Below, in pieces: positions 7,836-16,616 of a stretch of DNA of 61,269 bases. The notes under the pieces are model-generated. The model did not search any database and was not told the DNA's origin. It saw only the letters and a program-made list of their open reading frames with translations. Origin of the DNA: an uncultured Kangiella sp. (GTDB lineage: Bacteria > Pseudomonadota > Gammaproteobacteria > Enterobacterales > Kangiellaceae); contig CATNCP010000002.1 in NCBI GenBank assembly GCA_950096615.1, positions 1 through 61,269 on the forward strand, given 5' to 3'. The translations under genes and the position numbers were made by a program. Position 1 is the first letter of the stretch. Each line of letters opens with the position of its first letter.

Positions 7836-8964
7836 CCACACGACTTAGCGATTTTAGTCTTACCAACAGAATTCCAACCACCAGCGCCATCACAAACAAG
7901 GTGATATCCGGCTTTTTGCCTATAATAAACAACTGCAAAACCGTTATCACAATCGATAGTAGCACCAGAAGACTAGACGCCCAGTGGTAATTTCGCCACC
8001 ATTTTGCACAAAAATATCCTACCGACGCTAATAACAACGTTTCTTCAATCAGCTCGCTTAAATTGTACCAAGTTGAACCTTTCAAGAAGTCATCAAACGG
8101 CAACCACTGAAAATTGTTTATCTCATGCTTGAAATTTAATGGAAATAAACTGCTCCATAGCAAAAGCGCAACACTGCTTACTGCAATAAGAGGCACCATC
8201 CACTGACGGCTTAGATGATGGTGTAGCAACATCGCTAATGGCACAGCCGTAATTTCACTCCAGCCCATTTGTGAGCGATACATGGCTAATTTGATGATAA
8301 TGACAAACACCGAAACTAGGGCGATAAAGCTTAAGCGGTACTCTTTGCCTAATACGCGTTGGACTAGATGATAAAACACTAGCCAAAATAACACGTGTTG
8401 TAACCATACCGATAATGACCAAGTGCTTTTGACGATCGTATCTAAGCTTTGTCCAAACTGTTTCGTCTCAAAGACAGGTATATACGGGAAGAACTGCCAG
8501 CCAATCCAAAGAAACAAGACCAAAAACGCCGGTGATATTCCGAGCCTCAAGCCTTCAGGAATCATTCGCTGTATGCGCTGACTGTTCGAATAGGCCGCCA
8601 GGGAAATACCAATCAGAATACCGATAGCGTTCAATAGCGCATCCGCCGCATGGGAAACCCGTGACGGTAAATAAAACTGAATAAACTGCAAACAAAAGGC
8701 AAAAATAATACCTATTGATAACATTAATAAAATGGAGACCAGGGTATAGCGCCGCTGTTTTTGCTGTACGGTCAGCGCTCCAAAGAAGCCGTAAGGGATA
8801 AATAATAAGATATTTGCAATCACGTCAGAGCGGATGGTTCTTTGCTGCCAATTGAGCAACCAGGCTCCCAAATCCGCTGGCAAGGGTCGTGAGAAATCAA
8901 AGTTAAACGGGTACAAAGAGCCGTAAGCTATGAATAAAATAACGATGTACCAGATCAATCTCAT
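7831..8964 (-). CDS. VanZ-like integral membrane protein
   Basis: 377 residues with about nine or ten hydrophobic helices. The N-terminal half has the VanZ pattern: MRLIWYIVILFIAYGSLYPFNFDFS, then SDVIANILLFIPYGFFGAL and the polar SRVSHAADALLNAIGILIG segment. The C-terminal half repeats a related helix arrangement. The biochemical role of VanZ proteins is not well defined; the founder gives low-level teicoplanin resistance. Its gene is divergent from an exosortase-associated acyl-CoA ligase, and VanZ-like genes do occur in exosortase/EPS clusters, so a shared role is conceivable. ATG is preceded by AAGGA. Confidence is good for the family, low for function. Confidence 0.75.
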   Translation of the reverse strand: MRLIWYIVILFIAYGSLYPFNFDFSRPLPADLGAWLLNWQQRTIRSDVIANILLFIPYGFFGALTVQQKQRRYTLVSILLMLSIGIIFAFCLQFIQFYLPSRVSHAADALLNAIGILIGISLAAYSNSQRIQRMIPEGLRLGISPAFLVLFLWIGWQFFPYIPVFETKQFGQSLDTIVKSTWSLSVWLQHVLFWLVFYHLVQRVLGKEYRLSFIALVSVFVIIIKLAMYRSQMGWSEITAVPLAMLLHHHLSRQWMVPLIAVSSVALLLWSSLFPLNFKHEINNFQWLPFDDFLKGSTWYNLSELIEETLLLASVGYFCAKWWRNYHWASSLLVLLSIVITVLQLFIIGKKPDITLFVMALVVGILLVRLKSLSRVG

Positions 8965-9055
8965 GAATTGTCCTTCTCTATCTCGCTCTCGACACTATCT
9001 CCAACCCAGTTTTGGCGATAGTAATTTTTCTTGTGATTAGCTGACGCAGTTGTCT

Positions 9056-9077
9056 TAAACCGCTAAAATGCGGTTTA
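9056..9077 (+). promoter_or_regulatory. hairpin upstream of the acyl-CoA ligase start
   Basis: TAAACCGC (9056-9063), loop TAAAAT, GCGGTTTA (9070-9077), ending 30 bases before the ATG at 9108. It lies between divergent genes, so it does not end a transcript. It may be an operator or a leader hairpin. Confidence 0.35.
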
Positions 9078-9107
9078 GTTCATTTATTTCATAATAACGG
9101 AATACGA

Positions 9108-10688
9108 ATGCTTTGCCAGTTTGATGATATTGTTTCTACAAGCAGTCTGCATTTCGCACAAAATATTGCGATTGATGACAATAAGCAACAACTAACATAT
9201 CAGCAGCTGGATCAAGCCATTGATAGCCTAGCTAGCTCCCTAGTCGAGCTTGGGCTCGAACCCAATAGTCGTATTGGTATCTACTTACCCAAACAGGTTG
9301 AAGCCGTTATTAGTTTTTTTGCTGCCAGTCGCGCCGGCCTTGTATTTGTTCCTATTAACCCCCTGCTGAAACCTGCTCAAGTTAGCTATATCCTGCAGGA
9401 TTGTAATGTTCAGCTGTTAATCACCAGCGCGCAGCGAGGGACGATATTACAGAGCATTTATTCGGATTGCGAGGATTTGGGTCACCTTTTGTTGGTCGAT
9501 GAGTCAACAAAATTCTCTGAACCGAATAGGCTCACAACCCACTACTGGTCACAACTTCCGGCAACAGCCCAGCGATTATCTCGTCGCCGCATCTCAAAAG
9601 ATCTGGCTGCGATTCTTTATACTTCCGGCTCTACCGGCCAACCTAAAGGCGTTTGTTTATCTCACCAGAACCTCACCGCTGGCGCTCAAAGTGTCAGCCA
9701 ATACTTGGTGAATACCTCTGACGATATTATTCTGGCGGTCTTACCACTGAGCTTCGACTATGGCCTTAGTCAGGTCACTACCGCTTTACTGGTCGGCGCC
9801 AAAGTCGTATTGATGGAATATTTATTACCGCGAGATGTCATTCGACAAGTTGAAAAACATCAGATTACTGGATTAGCTGCCGTCCCCCCTTTGTGGGTAC
9901 AACTTGCTGGACTTGATTGGCCTGACGCCGCGAAGAACAGCTTACGCTACATTACAAACAGTGGCGGCGCTATGCCGGAAATGACGCTCAACCAACTTCG
10001 ACAGGCTTTGCCCGACACGGCTCCTTATTTAATGTACGGATTGACCGAAGCTTTCCGCTCGACCTACCTAGATCCATCAGAATTGGATCAGCGTCCAAAC
10101 TCGATGGGGAAAGCTATTCCAGACGCCGACATTCTGGTGCTACGCGACGATGGCACCGAATGTGGTCCTAATGAAGCTGGAGAGCTTGTACATCGAGGGA
10201 TCCATGTCAGCCTGGGTTACTGGAACGCGCCTGAAAAAACGGCACAACGATTTAAACCACTAGCAACCTCTCATAACCATATTGCTGAGCTCGCCGTCTG
10301 GTCAGGGGATACGGTAAAGCGTGATGAAGAAGGCTTTCTTTATTTTATCGGTCGTCGCGACGATATGATAAAATGCTCAGGTTATCGAATTAGTCCCGCT
10401 GAGCTTGAGGATACGCTGTATCATCTCGAGTTAATTGATGAAGTGGTTGCTCTGGGTATTGCTGATGAACAGTTAGGGCAGGCCGTACTGTTAGCGATAA
10501 AACCTAGCAGCAATGTTTCGCCTGATGACAATACCATCAAGGCCATCAAGCGTTTCTGCCAGCAGGAACTACCGAACTTTATGCAACCAAAGTACATTGA
10601 ATTTGTCGATCAATTACCGCGCAACCCCAACGGTAAAATCGATCGCAAAGCGTTACAGCAAGAGTTTCAATACTTAGCCACTGTGTAA
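9108..10688 (+). CDS. AMP-forming acyl-CoA ligase, exosortase-A-associated type
   Basis: 526 residues of the ANL superfamily. The P-loop motif is AAILYTSGSTGQPKGVCLSH, followed by YLMYGLTEAFRSTYLDP (A5 motif), SGDTVKRDEEGFLYFIGRRDDMIKCSGYRISPAELE (A7/A8) and LPRNPNGKIDRKAL with the A10 catalytic Lys. There is no carrier-protein domain. The sequence style and the next gene (a PLP decarboxylase) correspond to the pair described as exosortase A system-associated, found in extracellular polysaccharide clusters. It would adenylate an unknown carboxylic acid for transfer to CoA or a carrier protein. No exosortase or glycosyltransferase lies within the window. ATG with GGAATA upstream; 44 bases to the next gene. 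Confidence 0.8.
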   Translation: MLCQFDDIVSTSSLHFAQNIAIDDNKQQLTYQQLDQAIDSLASSLVELGLEPNSRIGIYLPKQVEAVISFFAASRAGLVFVPINPLLKPAQVSYILQDCNVQLLITSAQRGTILQSIYSDCEDLGHLLLVDESTKFSEPNRLTTHYWSQLPATAQRLSRRRISKDLAAILYTSGSTGQPKGVCLSHQNLTAGAQSVSQYLVNTSDDIILAVLPLSFDYGLSQVTTALLVGAKVVLMEYLLPRDVIRQVEKHQITGLAAVPPLWVQLAGLDWPDAAKNSLRYITNSGGAMPEMTLNQLRQALPDTAPYLMYGLTEAFRSTYLDPSELDQRPNSMGKAIPDADILVLRDDGTECGPNEAGELVHRGIHVSLGYWNAPEKTAQRFKPLATSHNHIAELAVWSGDTVKRDEEGFLYFIGRRDDMIKCSGYRISPAELEDTLYHLELIDEVVALGIADEQLGQAVLLAIKPSSNVSPDDNTIKAIKRFCQQELPNFMQPKYIEFVDQLPRNPNGKIDRKALQQEFQYLATV

Positions 10689-10732
10689 GCTTATTTCAGA
10701 CATCATTCTGAAAGTATGAAAAAGGTTAACTC

Positions 10733-11959
10733 ATGACAACAAAGAAACATGCACCAATGACTCAGTTCTCGCAGCGCGATGGTCAGTTATTGATTGCAGG
10801 CAAAACAGTAAGCCAGGTGGTTCAAATTGCAGGCCAAACACCTTGTTACGTCTATGATAAAGCCGTTATAAACGCCAATGTGGAGCGTTTACGTCATTAT
10901 TTCCCAGATATCAGCCTTCATTACGCCATTAAGGCAAACCCGCTTCCTTCGCTAGTCAGTCATGTCGCCACCTTAGTAGATGGGCTGGATGTTGCTTCGG
11001 GACAGGAGTTGGCAACGGCGTTGGCAACCTCGATGGGGACCGACAACCTAAGTTTTGCTGGCCCGGGTAAATCAATCAAAGAATTAACCATGGCGTTAGC
11101 CAGTGGCATTACGATCAATGTCGAATCTAAAACCGAGATACAGCGGGTCATTGAGCTCACCGAGCAATTAGACACTGATGCAAATATTGCTTTAAGACTG
11201 AATCCAGATTTCGAACTCAAGTCTTCAGGTATGAAGATGGGTGGTGGCTCGCAACAGTTTGGGATCGATGTTGAGCAATTAAGCGATACTCTCGATTTAC
11301 TTCGAGACCCGCGCCTTCACTTAAAAGGGCTTCATATTTTTACGGGGTCACAAAATCTTCGACCTGAATCAATTATCAGTGCTCACAACAATATTTTCGA
11401 CTTAGTCGAGCGCCTCATTGAACAATATCAGATTGAAATTCAACATCTAAATATTGGTGGCGGCTTTGGTATCCCTTACTTCCCAGGTGATACTGAACTA
11501 GAATTGCAACCGATAGCCGACAACCTTAAATCATTGCGCCAAAACTATATAAGCAAGTTTGGTGACTGTGAGTTTATTTTAGAGCTTGGTCGCTATCTTG
11601 TCGGCAATGCCGGTATCTATCTTTGCGAAATTACTGATGTGAAAATATCACGCGGTAAACGCTTCCTAGTTACCAACGGTGGGCTTCATCACCATCTCGC
11701 AGCTTCAGGTAACTTTGGGCAAGTGATCCGAAAAAACTACCCTTTAGCTGTGGTTAACAAGATGGACTCTACCGAGTTAGAAGTTGTGGATGTTGTGGGT
11801 CCACTTTGTACACCGCTCGATATCCTGGGCAGCAATATGGAGCTGCCCAAAGCAAATATTGGCGACTTGGTTGGTGTTTACCAGTCTGGAGCCTACGGTT
11901 TCAGCGCTAGCCCTCGTGATTTTCTTAGTCATCCTCACCCTATACAATTATTACTTTAA
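10733..11959 (+). CDS. PLP-dependent decarboxylase, exosortase-A-associated (fold type III)
   Basis: 408 residues. Alanine-racemase-like N-terminal barrel with the PLP Lys in HYAIKANPLPSLV, then GLHIFTGSQ, the phosphate-binding NIGGGFGIPYFPGD, and ELGRYLVGNAGIYL. The C-terminal beta domain has GPLCTPLDILG (active-site Cys) and GVYQSGAYGFSASPRDFLSHP. It resembles diaminopimelate/ornithine decarboxylases, but neighbour and sequence fit the exosortase-associated branch. It would decarboxylate an amino acid that is perhaps the partner of the ligase product; the substrate is unknown. Followed after 16 bases by plsB. Whether plsB shares the transcript is not clear. Confidence 0.82.
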   Translation: MTTKKHAPMTQFSQRDGQLLIAGKTVSQVVQIAGQTPCYVYDKAVINANVERLRHYFPDISLHYAIKANPLPSLVSHVATLVDGLDVASGQELATALATSMGTDNLSFAGPGKSIKELTMALASGITINVESKTEIQRVIELTEQLDTDANIALRLNPDFELKSSGMKMGGGSQQFGIDVEQLSDTLDLLRDPRLHLKGLHIFTGSQNLRPESIISAHNNIFDLVERLIEQYQIEIQHLNIGGGFGIPYFPGDTELELQPIADNLKSLRQNYISKFGDCEFILELGRYLVGNAGIYLCEITDVKISRGKRFLVTNGGLHHHLAASGNFGQVIRKNYPLAVVNKMDSTELEVVDVVGPLCTPLDILGSNMELPKANIGDLVGVYQSGAYGFSASPRDFLSHPHPIQLLL

Positions 11960-11975
11960 TAGGTTAAGTTAACTT

Positions 11976-14504
11976 ATGTCTTTGTCTTCAAGCCTTAAAA
12001 GCTTTTCACTAGCAGTTCTTCGCTTACCGCTTAAGTTGTTGGTACGTGAAAAGCGCGCACCTTCTGATCCGGTGTCTGAGTTTCACCTTTCGGAGCAGGA
12101 TCACATAGTTTATGTCTTGCGCACTCAATCAATGACTTCTATTGAGCTGCTTCGAAGACAAGGTGAGCAGCTTGGCCTTCCCGTAGGAAAAGCAACCGAT
12201 CAAAACCTTAACATTCCTGCCAAAGGCAGCTGTTTATTTTTAAACAAACGTCCTAGTATTTTTCGTCGTAAAAAAGTTAACGATGAACATAAAGCGAGCT
12301 TGGTTAAACTCTTAAAAGCGCAAAAGGCCAACCCTGACATCAATTACAAACTGGTTCCAGTGTCTGTTTACTGGGGACGAAATCCAGGTAAGGAACGTTC
12401 TTTTTTCCGCTATTTTATTTCCAGCATTGAAGAGTCGGGACGTTTTGGTAAATTTTTAATTATTCTTTTTTCTGGCCGCCAGTGCTTATTGCAATATGGC
12501 CAACCAATTGCTTTGACATCGCCCGAGCTTGATCTTGATGCAGAGCCAAAGCGTAACGCACATAAACTCAGCCGTATCATGCGCGTGCACTTTAATCGAG
12601 CTTGGGTCGCCACCGTTGGTCCTCGCACCGAAAACCGTCGCGATCTCATTGATGGCATTGTTGCCTCTGATTCTGTTCAACAGGTTATCCAAAAAGAAAT
12701 TGGCAAAGGAAAGCGTAACGAACAAGACTTACACAAAGAAGCGGGCAAGTATGTTAAAGAAATTGCCGCTAACTTTAGTCCACGAATGATTCGTTTCCTC
12801 TCCAGCATACTGACTCGTGTTTGGTATAAAATTTATGCCGGCATCGAAGTGAATAACTTAAAAGAAGTGCGCCAGATGGCCAAAGACCATGAAATTATTT
12901 ATGTGCCCTGCCATCGAAGTCATGCCGACTATTTATTATTATCCTATCAACTTTATCACGAAGGTTTAGCACCTCCTCACATTGCTGCAGGCATTAATCT
13001 TAATTTCTGGCCAGTGGGCTCTATACTTCGACGTGGTGGTGCTTTTTTCCTTCGTCGTAGTTTCCGCGGTAATCGTTTGTATGCCGCCGTTTTCAATGAA
13101 TATTTGTACCGCTTGTTCAACAAGGGTACCCCTGTCGAGTATTTCCAAGAAGGTGGTCGAAGTCGCACTGGTCGCCTACTCACTCCGAAAACCGGCATGC
13201 TCGCTATGACCATACAAAGTTTGTTACGAGGCCTAAAAAAACCGATTTTGTTTGTTCCAGTTTATATCGGTTACGAACGCATGTTTGAAGGAAAAAGTTA
13301 CGTCGGCGAACTACGAGGTAAGAGCAAACAAAAAGAATCTTTTGGGCAATTGCTAGGCGTTCGAAAAGCCTTGAAACGTTTTTATGGCAAAGTGTATTTA
13401 AATTTCGGCGAGCCATTAAAGCTTCAAGATTTCCTAGAGCAACGCAATATTGATTGGCAACAGGCTTCCATTGATCAAGATGATCGTCCTGAATGGCTTT
13501 CAAACTCTGTAACGGCTCTAGGCGATGAAATTAATCGTCGAATCAATGCTTCCGCCAGTGTTAATAGCGTTTGCTTAGTCAGTCTGAGTTTGCTGGCAAC
13601 CCCTCGCCAGGCGATGGACAAGCAGGAACTGATTTCACATCTCGATATGCTGATCACACTTGCTAAATCTGCGCCTTACAGTTCTTATACCAACCTGCCG
13701 CAACACAGTGGACTTGAGCTACTCGATACTGCTATCAAACTAGGCATGGTACAAGAACTCTCAGACCCCGCTGGCGACGTTGTGTTCATTGAAGGTGATG
13801 AGGCGATCTTGTCGACTTATTACAGCAATAATATTTTGCATATCTATGCTCTTCCGTCTTTGATTGCCGCTATTTTCCAACGTCATGATAACGTCAGCCG
13901 CTCGCAGGTTTCGGATCTGGTGAAATTAATTTATCCATTCCTCTATCAAGAGCTTTATATTCGTTGGAGCCATGATGAGCTGGAGCAACAAATTAACACT
14001 GTTATTGATAGCTTAGTCACTCTCGGCATGCTCAACGAGTCCAACGGGACATTAGCATCCCCAGCGGATGAGGATCCTAACTGGTCACGCCTGATGACCT
14101 TAGCGCAAGCCGTCCAGCCAGCGCTACAACGCTACGCCATAAGCTTAACCTTGCTTCACAGCTTGCAAGACGGCGATACTCTTCGTCGTGCAGAACTGGA
14201 ACAAGAGAGCCAGAAACTAGCGCAGCGTATTGCGGCACTTCATGGCATCAACGCCCCTGAGTTTTTTGACAAAAATTTATTCAGAAATTTGGTGAAAGTG
14301 TTGAAAGACGAAGATTGGGTCAACCATACTGAAGGTGCCGGTATGCGCCCTACGGAAGCATGCCGTTTACTTTACAATACCGTAATGAGCTTACTCAGCG
14401 TTCCCGTTCAGCAAGGTCTACAGCAAGCTTCTCGTAGCTTACAGCAAACCAAGCAGTTAACTGCCCAACCAGTAGTGGAAAACGAGCCCAAGGAACAGGA
14501 CTAG
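11976..14504 (+). CDS. plsB: glycerol-3-phosphate acyltransferase PlsB
   Basis: 842 residues, slightly longer than E. coli PlsB (807). Acyltransferase motifs in order: PCHRSHADYLLLSY (the HX4D catalytic motif, about residue 313), GGAFFLRRSFRGNRLY, YFQEGGRSRTGRLLTPKTGML and ILFVPVYIGYERMFEG. It transfers an acyl group from acyl-ACP or acyl-CoA to sn-1 of glycerol-3-phosphate at the inner membrane, the first step of phospholipid synthesis. The N-terminal about 280 residues and C-terminal about 330 residues are family-specific. It runs convergently with ubiA, and its last 48 bases overlap the end of ubiA. Confidence 0.95.
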   Translation: MSLSSSLKSFSLAVLRLPLKLLVREKRAPSDPVSEFHLSEQDHIVYVLRTQSMTSIELLRRQGEQLGLPVGKATDQNLNIPAKGSCLFLNKRPSIFRRKKVNDEHKASLVKLLKAQKANPDINYKLVPVSVYWGRNPGKERSFFRYFISSIEESGRFGKFLIILFSGRQCLLQYGQPIALTSPELDLDAEPKRNAHKLSRIMRVHFNRAWVATVGPRTENRRDLIDGIVASDSVQQVIQKEIGKGKRNEQDLHKEAGKYVKEIAANFSPRMIRFLSSILTRVWYKIYAGIEVNNLKEVRQMAKDHEIIYVPCHRSHADYLLLSYQLYHEGLAPPHIAAGINLNFWPVGSILRRGGAFFLRRSFRGNRLYAAVFNEYLYRLFNKGTPVEYFQEGGRSRTGRLLTPKTGMLAMTIQSLLRGLKKPILFVPVYIGYERMFEGKSYVGELRGKSKQKESFGQLLGVRKALKRFYGKVYLNFGEPLKLQDFLEQRNIDWQQASIDQDDRPEWLSNSVTALGDEINRRINASASVNSVCLVSLSLLATPRQAMDKQELISHLDMLITLAKSAPYSSYTNLPQHSGLELLDTAIKLGMVQELSDPAGDVVFIEGDEAILSTYYSNNILHIYALPSLIAAIFQRHDNVSRSQVSDLVKLIYPFLYQELYIRWSHDELEQQINTVIDSLVTLGMLNESNGTLASPADEDPNWSRLMTLAQAVQPALQRYAISLTLLHSLQDGDTLRRAELEQESQKLAQRIAALHGINAPEFFDKNLFRNLVKVLKDEDWVNHTEGAGMRPTEACRLLYNTVMSLLSVPVQQGLQQASRSLQQTKQLTAQPVVENEPKEQD

Positions 14505-15332
14505 GCCCACGTAGTTATTATTCAGAAAGGCGTTGAAGCATTCTTTAGGATGACGCTTGCGACAACGCCACATCTGCCTCACAATCAAGCCTGTTGCAAT
14601 TCCCCATCCTAAATAATAGTACCAAGACAGTTCTAGTTGTTGGCCGACTAAGAGCATACCAAATAGAAACATGCCCTGAATCATTCCCACTAACATAAGA
14701 TCCATATCACCAAACAGTATCGCCGTTGACTTTAAACCCAGCTTTAAGTCATCGTCTCTATCGACCATGCCATATAACGTATCGTATGCCAGCACCCACA
14801 GTAAGGTCGAAATATAAATGAGCCATACCAAATTCGGCACTTCGCCTGTTATCGCCGCAAATGCCATTGGTATTCCCCATGAAAAAGCCGCTCCCAACAC
14901 CGCCTGCGGATAATACGTATAGCGCTTCATAAAGGGATACATCGCAGCCAACATTAAAGCCACAACGCTCAAGCCGATGGTTAACCAATTAAGGGTTAAG
15001 ACCAGCCCTAAAGCGACCAAGACCAGCACTAGAAATAACGTCAATGCTTCGTTCGAGCTAACCTTGTTCTGGGCAAGAGGTCTTTGTTTAGTTCGCTCCA
15101 CATGAGCATCAAAGTCTCTATCCGCGTAATCGTTGATCACGCAACCTGCTGAGCGCATCAAAAAGACGCCAAGACAGAACACGACAAGAACCCACCAGTT
15201 GGGGAGCCCTTCTGCCGCAATCCATAATGCCCACAGGGTCGGCCATAGCAATAAATAAGTTCCGATAGGTCGGTTAAGACGCATCAATTGTGCGTAGTGC
15301 GCCCAGTGTTCTTTTTTTAGGGTGAGTTTCAT
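14457..15332 (-). CDS. ubiA: 4-hydroxybenzoate polyprenyltransferase UbiA
   Basis: 291 residues with eight or nine membrane helices. The first Asp-rich motif is NDYADRDFDAHVERTKQRPLA (DxxxD, near residue 71) and the second is YDTLYGMVDRDDDLKLGLKSTA (near 190). These bind Mg-polyprenyl diphosphate. The enzyme prenylates 4-hydroxybenzoate in the inner membrane as the committed step of ubiquinone synthesis. It follows ubiC after 10 bases on the same strand. Its 3' end overlaps the convergent plsB by 48 bases, so the C terminus LVLFLGLVFHYWLGS is encoded opposite plsB codons. Confidence 0.95.
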   Translation of the reverse strand: MKLTLKKEHWAHYAQLMRLNRPIGTYLLLWPTLWALWIAAEGLPNWWVLVVFCLGVFLMRSAGCVINDYADRDFDAHVERTKQRPLAQNKVSSNEALTLFLVLVLVALGLVLTLNWLTIGLSVVALMLAAMYPFMKRYTYYPQAVLGAAFSWGIPMAFAAITGEVPNLVWLIYISTLLWVLAYDTLYGMVDRDDDLKLGLKSTAILFGDMDLMLVGMIQGMFLFGMLLVGQQLELSWYYYLGWGIATGLIVRQMWRCRKRHPKECFNAFLNNNYVGLVLFLGLVFHYWLGS

Positions 15333-15342
15333 GTCTTATCTA

Positions 15343-15882
15343 TTAATAAAGTGGTGAATCCGGCAAGAAAACTTCTAATAACAACAGCTTTTTATCTGCT
15401 TCACTATTAGCCCATAGCGACCGCCGCGCCCATAGCCCAATTGATTTACTCTCTATATCAACGTACTTTTTGGCTTGTTGATACAGTCGGTGCTCGGGGT
15501 CGATTTGCATGACCTCTAATGAAACGCGTCTTAATTCGCTTGATGTAAACAAGATACTGCCAAGTGGCGTCGTGCCCAAGTCTAGGATCAATTTACTTTC
15601 GGATACTGGAACAACAGTTCTTGCATAAATCCAAGGATTGCCAGGACCATGCAACACTACTTCTCGAACCTGGCTTTGAGCTTCTGAGCTCAGTTCCAGC
15701 AACTGTGATTCTGTGTCAGCTGGCTGCTCGGTAGCCTCTTTAAGTAAGTCTAAACGCACCTCATCAACATAATGACTCAGCTTCTGAGTCAAGGAACCAA
15801 ACTCAGCAACCCATTCAGCTACTTGATACGGCAGCTCACGGATAACGTCATCGCTAGCGCTACGCCATGCCTTAAAATCCAT
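15343..15882 (-). CDS. ubiC: chorismate lyase UbiC
   Basis: 179 residues (E. coli 165). Family features: REVVLHGPGNPWIYARTVVP in the middle, with the active-site Arg, LILDLGTTPLGSILFTSS, and LWARRSLWANSEADKKLLLLEVFLPDSPLY at the end, where the conserved Glu closes the pocket. It splits chorismate to 4-hydroxybenzoate and pyruvate, feeding UbiA encoded directly downstream. It is the first gene of ubiC-ubiA; the 160 bases upstream separate it from the divergent DUF2007 gene and should hold both promoters. Confidence 0.9.
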   Translation of the reverse strand: MDFKAWRSASDDVIRELPYQVAEWVAEFGSLTQKLSHYVDEVRLDLLKEATEQPADTESQLLELSSEAQSQVREVVLHGPGNPWIYARTVVPVSESKLILDLGTTPLGSILFTSSELRRVSLEVMQIDPEHRLYQQAKKYVDIESKSIGLWARRSLWANSEADKKLLLLEVFLPDSPLY

Positions 15883-16042
15883 CCGTTATATTCCACTAAG
15901 GGCTAAAGTTGCGACTATTGTACTGGATTCATTGCCCAAACCCTAGTTGGTAAATTGTTCAATTCAAACCTGATGACTCGCTTGAAAAAATCCAGCACCC
16001 ATGTCTTAATGAAATTATAGTAAAAGTAAGAAGGAGTTTTAT

Positions 16043-16276
16043 ATGGCGTTAGCTGTTGTTGCAAGTTATACAGATAATATGCAAGCTCATATCGCTAAAG
16101 GTTTACTAGAAGCACATGGCATTGAAGCCACTATTTTACACGATGGTTTCCACAGCACTTACGGCTCAGCCATTGGCGAAGTTCCCTTAATGGTGGATGA
16201 AGAAAACTTGGTTCGGGCGGGTGAAATCCTTAATAAAGAACTGACTGATGATGATTTAGACTCTTTCTCAGCCTAA
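16043..16276 (+). CDS. DUF2007 family small protein
   Basis: 77 residues. The pattern VVASYTDNMQAHIAKGLLEAHGIEATILHD...GEVPLMVDEENLVRAGEILNKEL fits the DUF2007 'putative signal transducing protein' family: a small alpha/beta fold related to the ACT/P-II-like group, of unknown function, often with a conserved acidic tail as here (TDDDLDSFSA). AAGGAG lies eight bases before the ATG. It ends 16 bases from the convergent glpE stop, with no terminator visible in that gap. Confidence 0.75.
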   Translation: MALAVVASYTDNMQAHIAKGLLEAHGIEATILHDGFHSTYGSAIGEVPLMVDEENLVRAGEILNKELTDDDLDSFSA

Positions 16277-16292
16277 ATTTTTTACGAAACCG

Positions 16293-16604
16293 CTAAACTT
16301 CAACGGGGTTGTTTAGCTTCCATACTTCAAAGCCGCCATCCATGCTGTATACATCTTCAAACCCTTGAGCAGCGAAATATTGCGCCGCAGGTTGGCTGCT
16401 ATGACCGTGATAGCACACCACCACTAAAGGTGTTTCTTTCTCGGTATTCTCAATATAATCAGCCGCATTTTGGTTATTGATGTTAACCGCCTTTGGCATA
16501 TGCCCTGCTGCATAGGATTGTGGATCGCGTATATCGATCACATTAATCGATTGCTCCTCGCTCATGCGATTCACTTCATCAATACTTATTCTCTTAAAAT
16601 TCAT
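16293..16604 (-). CDS. glpE: thiosulfate sulfurtransferase GlpE (single-domain rhodanese)
   Basis: 103 residues, close to E. coli GlpE (108). Signature NVIDIRDPQSYAAGHMPKAVNINN, then the active-site loop VVVCYHGHSSQPAAQYF with the sulfur-accepting Cys, and VYSMDGGFEVWK. The CYHGxSS loop is characteristic of GlpE rather than of other rhodaneses. It moves sulfane sulfur from thiosulfate to cyanide or thiol acceptors in the cytoplasm; its physiological acceptor is unsettled. It lies 12 bases after glpG, as in the E. coli glpEG pair, though the order is reversed here, at the end of the kbl-tdh-elaA-glpG-glpE run. Confidence 0.9.
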   Translation of the reverse strand: MNFKRISIDEVNRMSEEQSINVIDIRDPQSYAAGHMPKAVNINNQNAADYIENTEKETPLVVVCYHGHSSQPAAQYFAAQGFEDVYSMDGGFEVWKLNNPVEV

Positions 16605-16616
16605 AAACTTGTACTT

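Noticed and set aside
13204-13503. 99-codon antisense frame in plsB
   Set aside because: Lies wholly within conserved plsB coding sequence; no family features.
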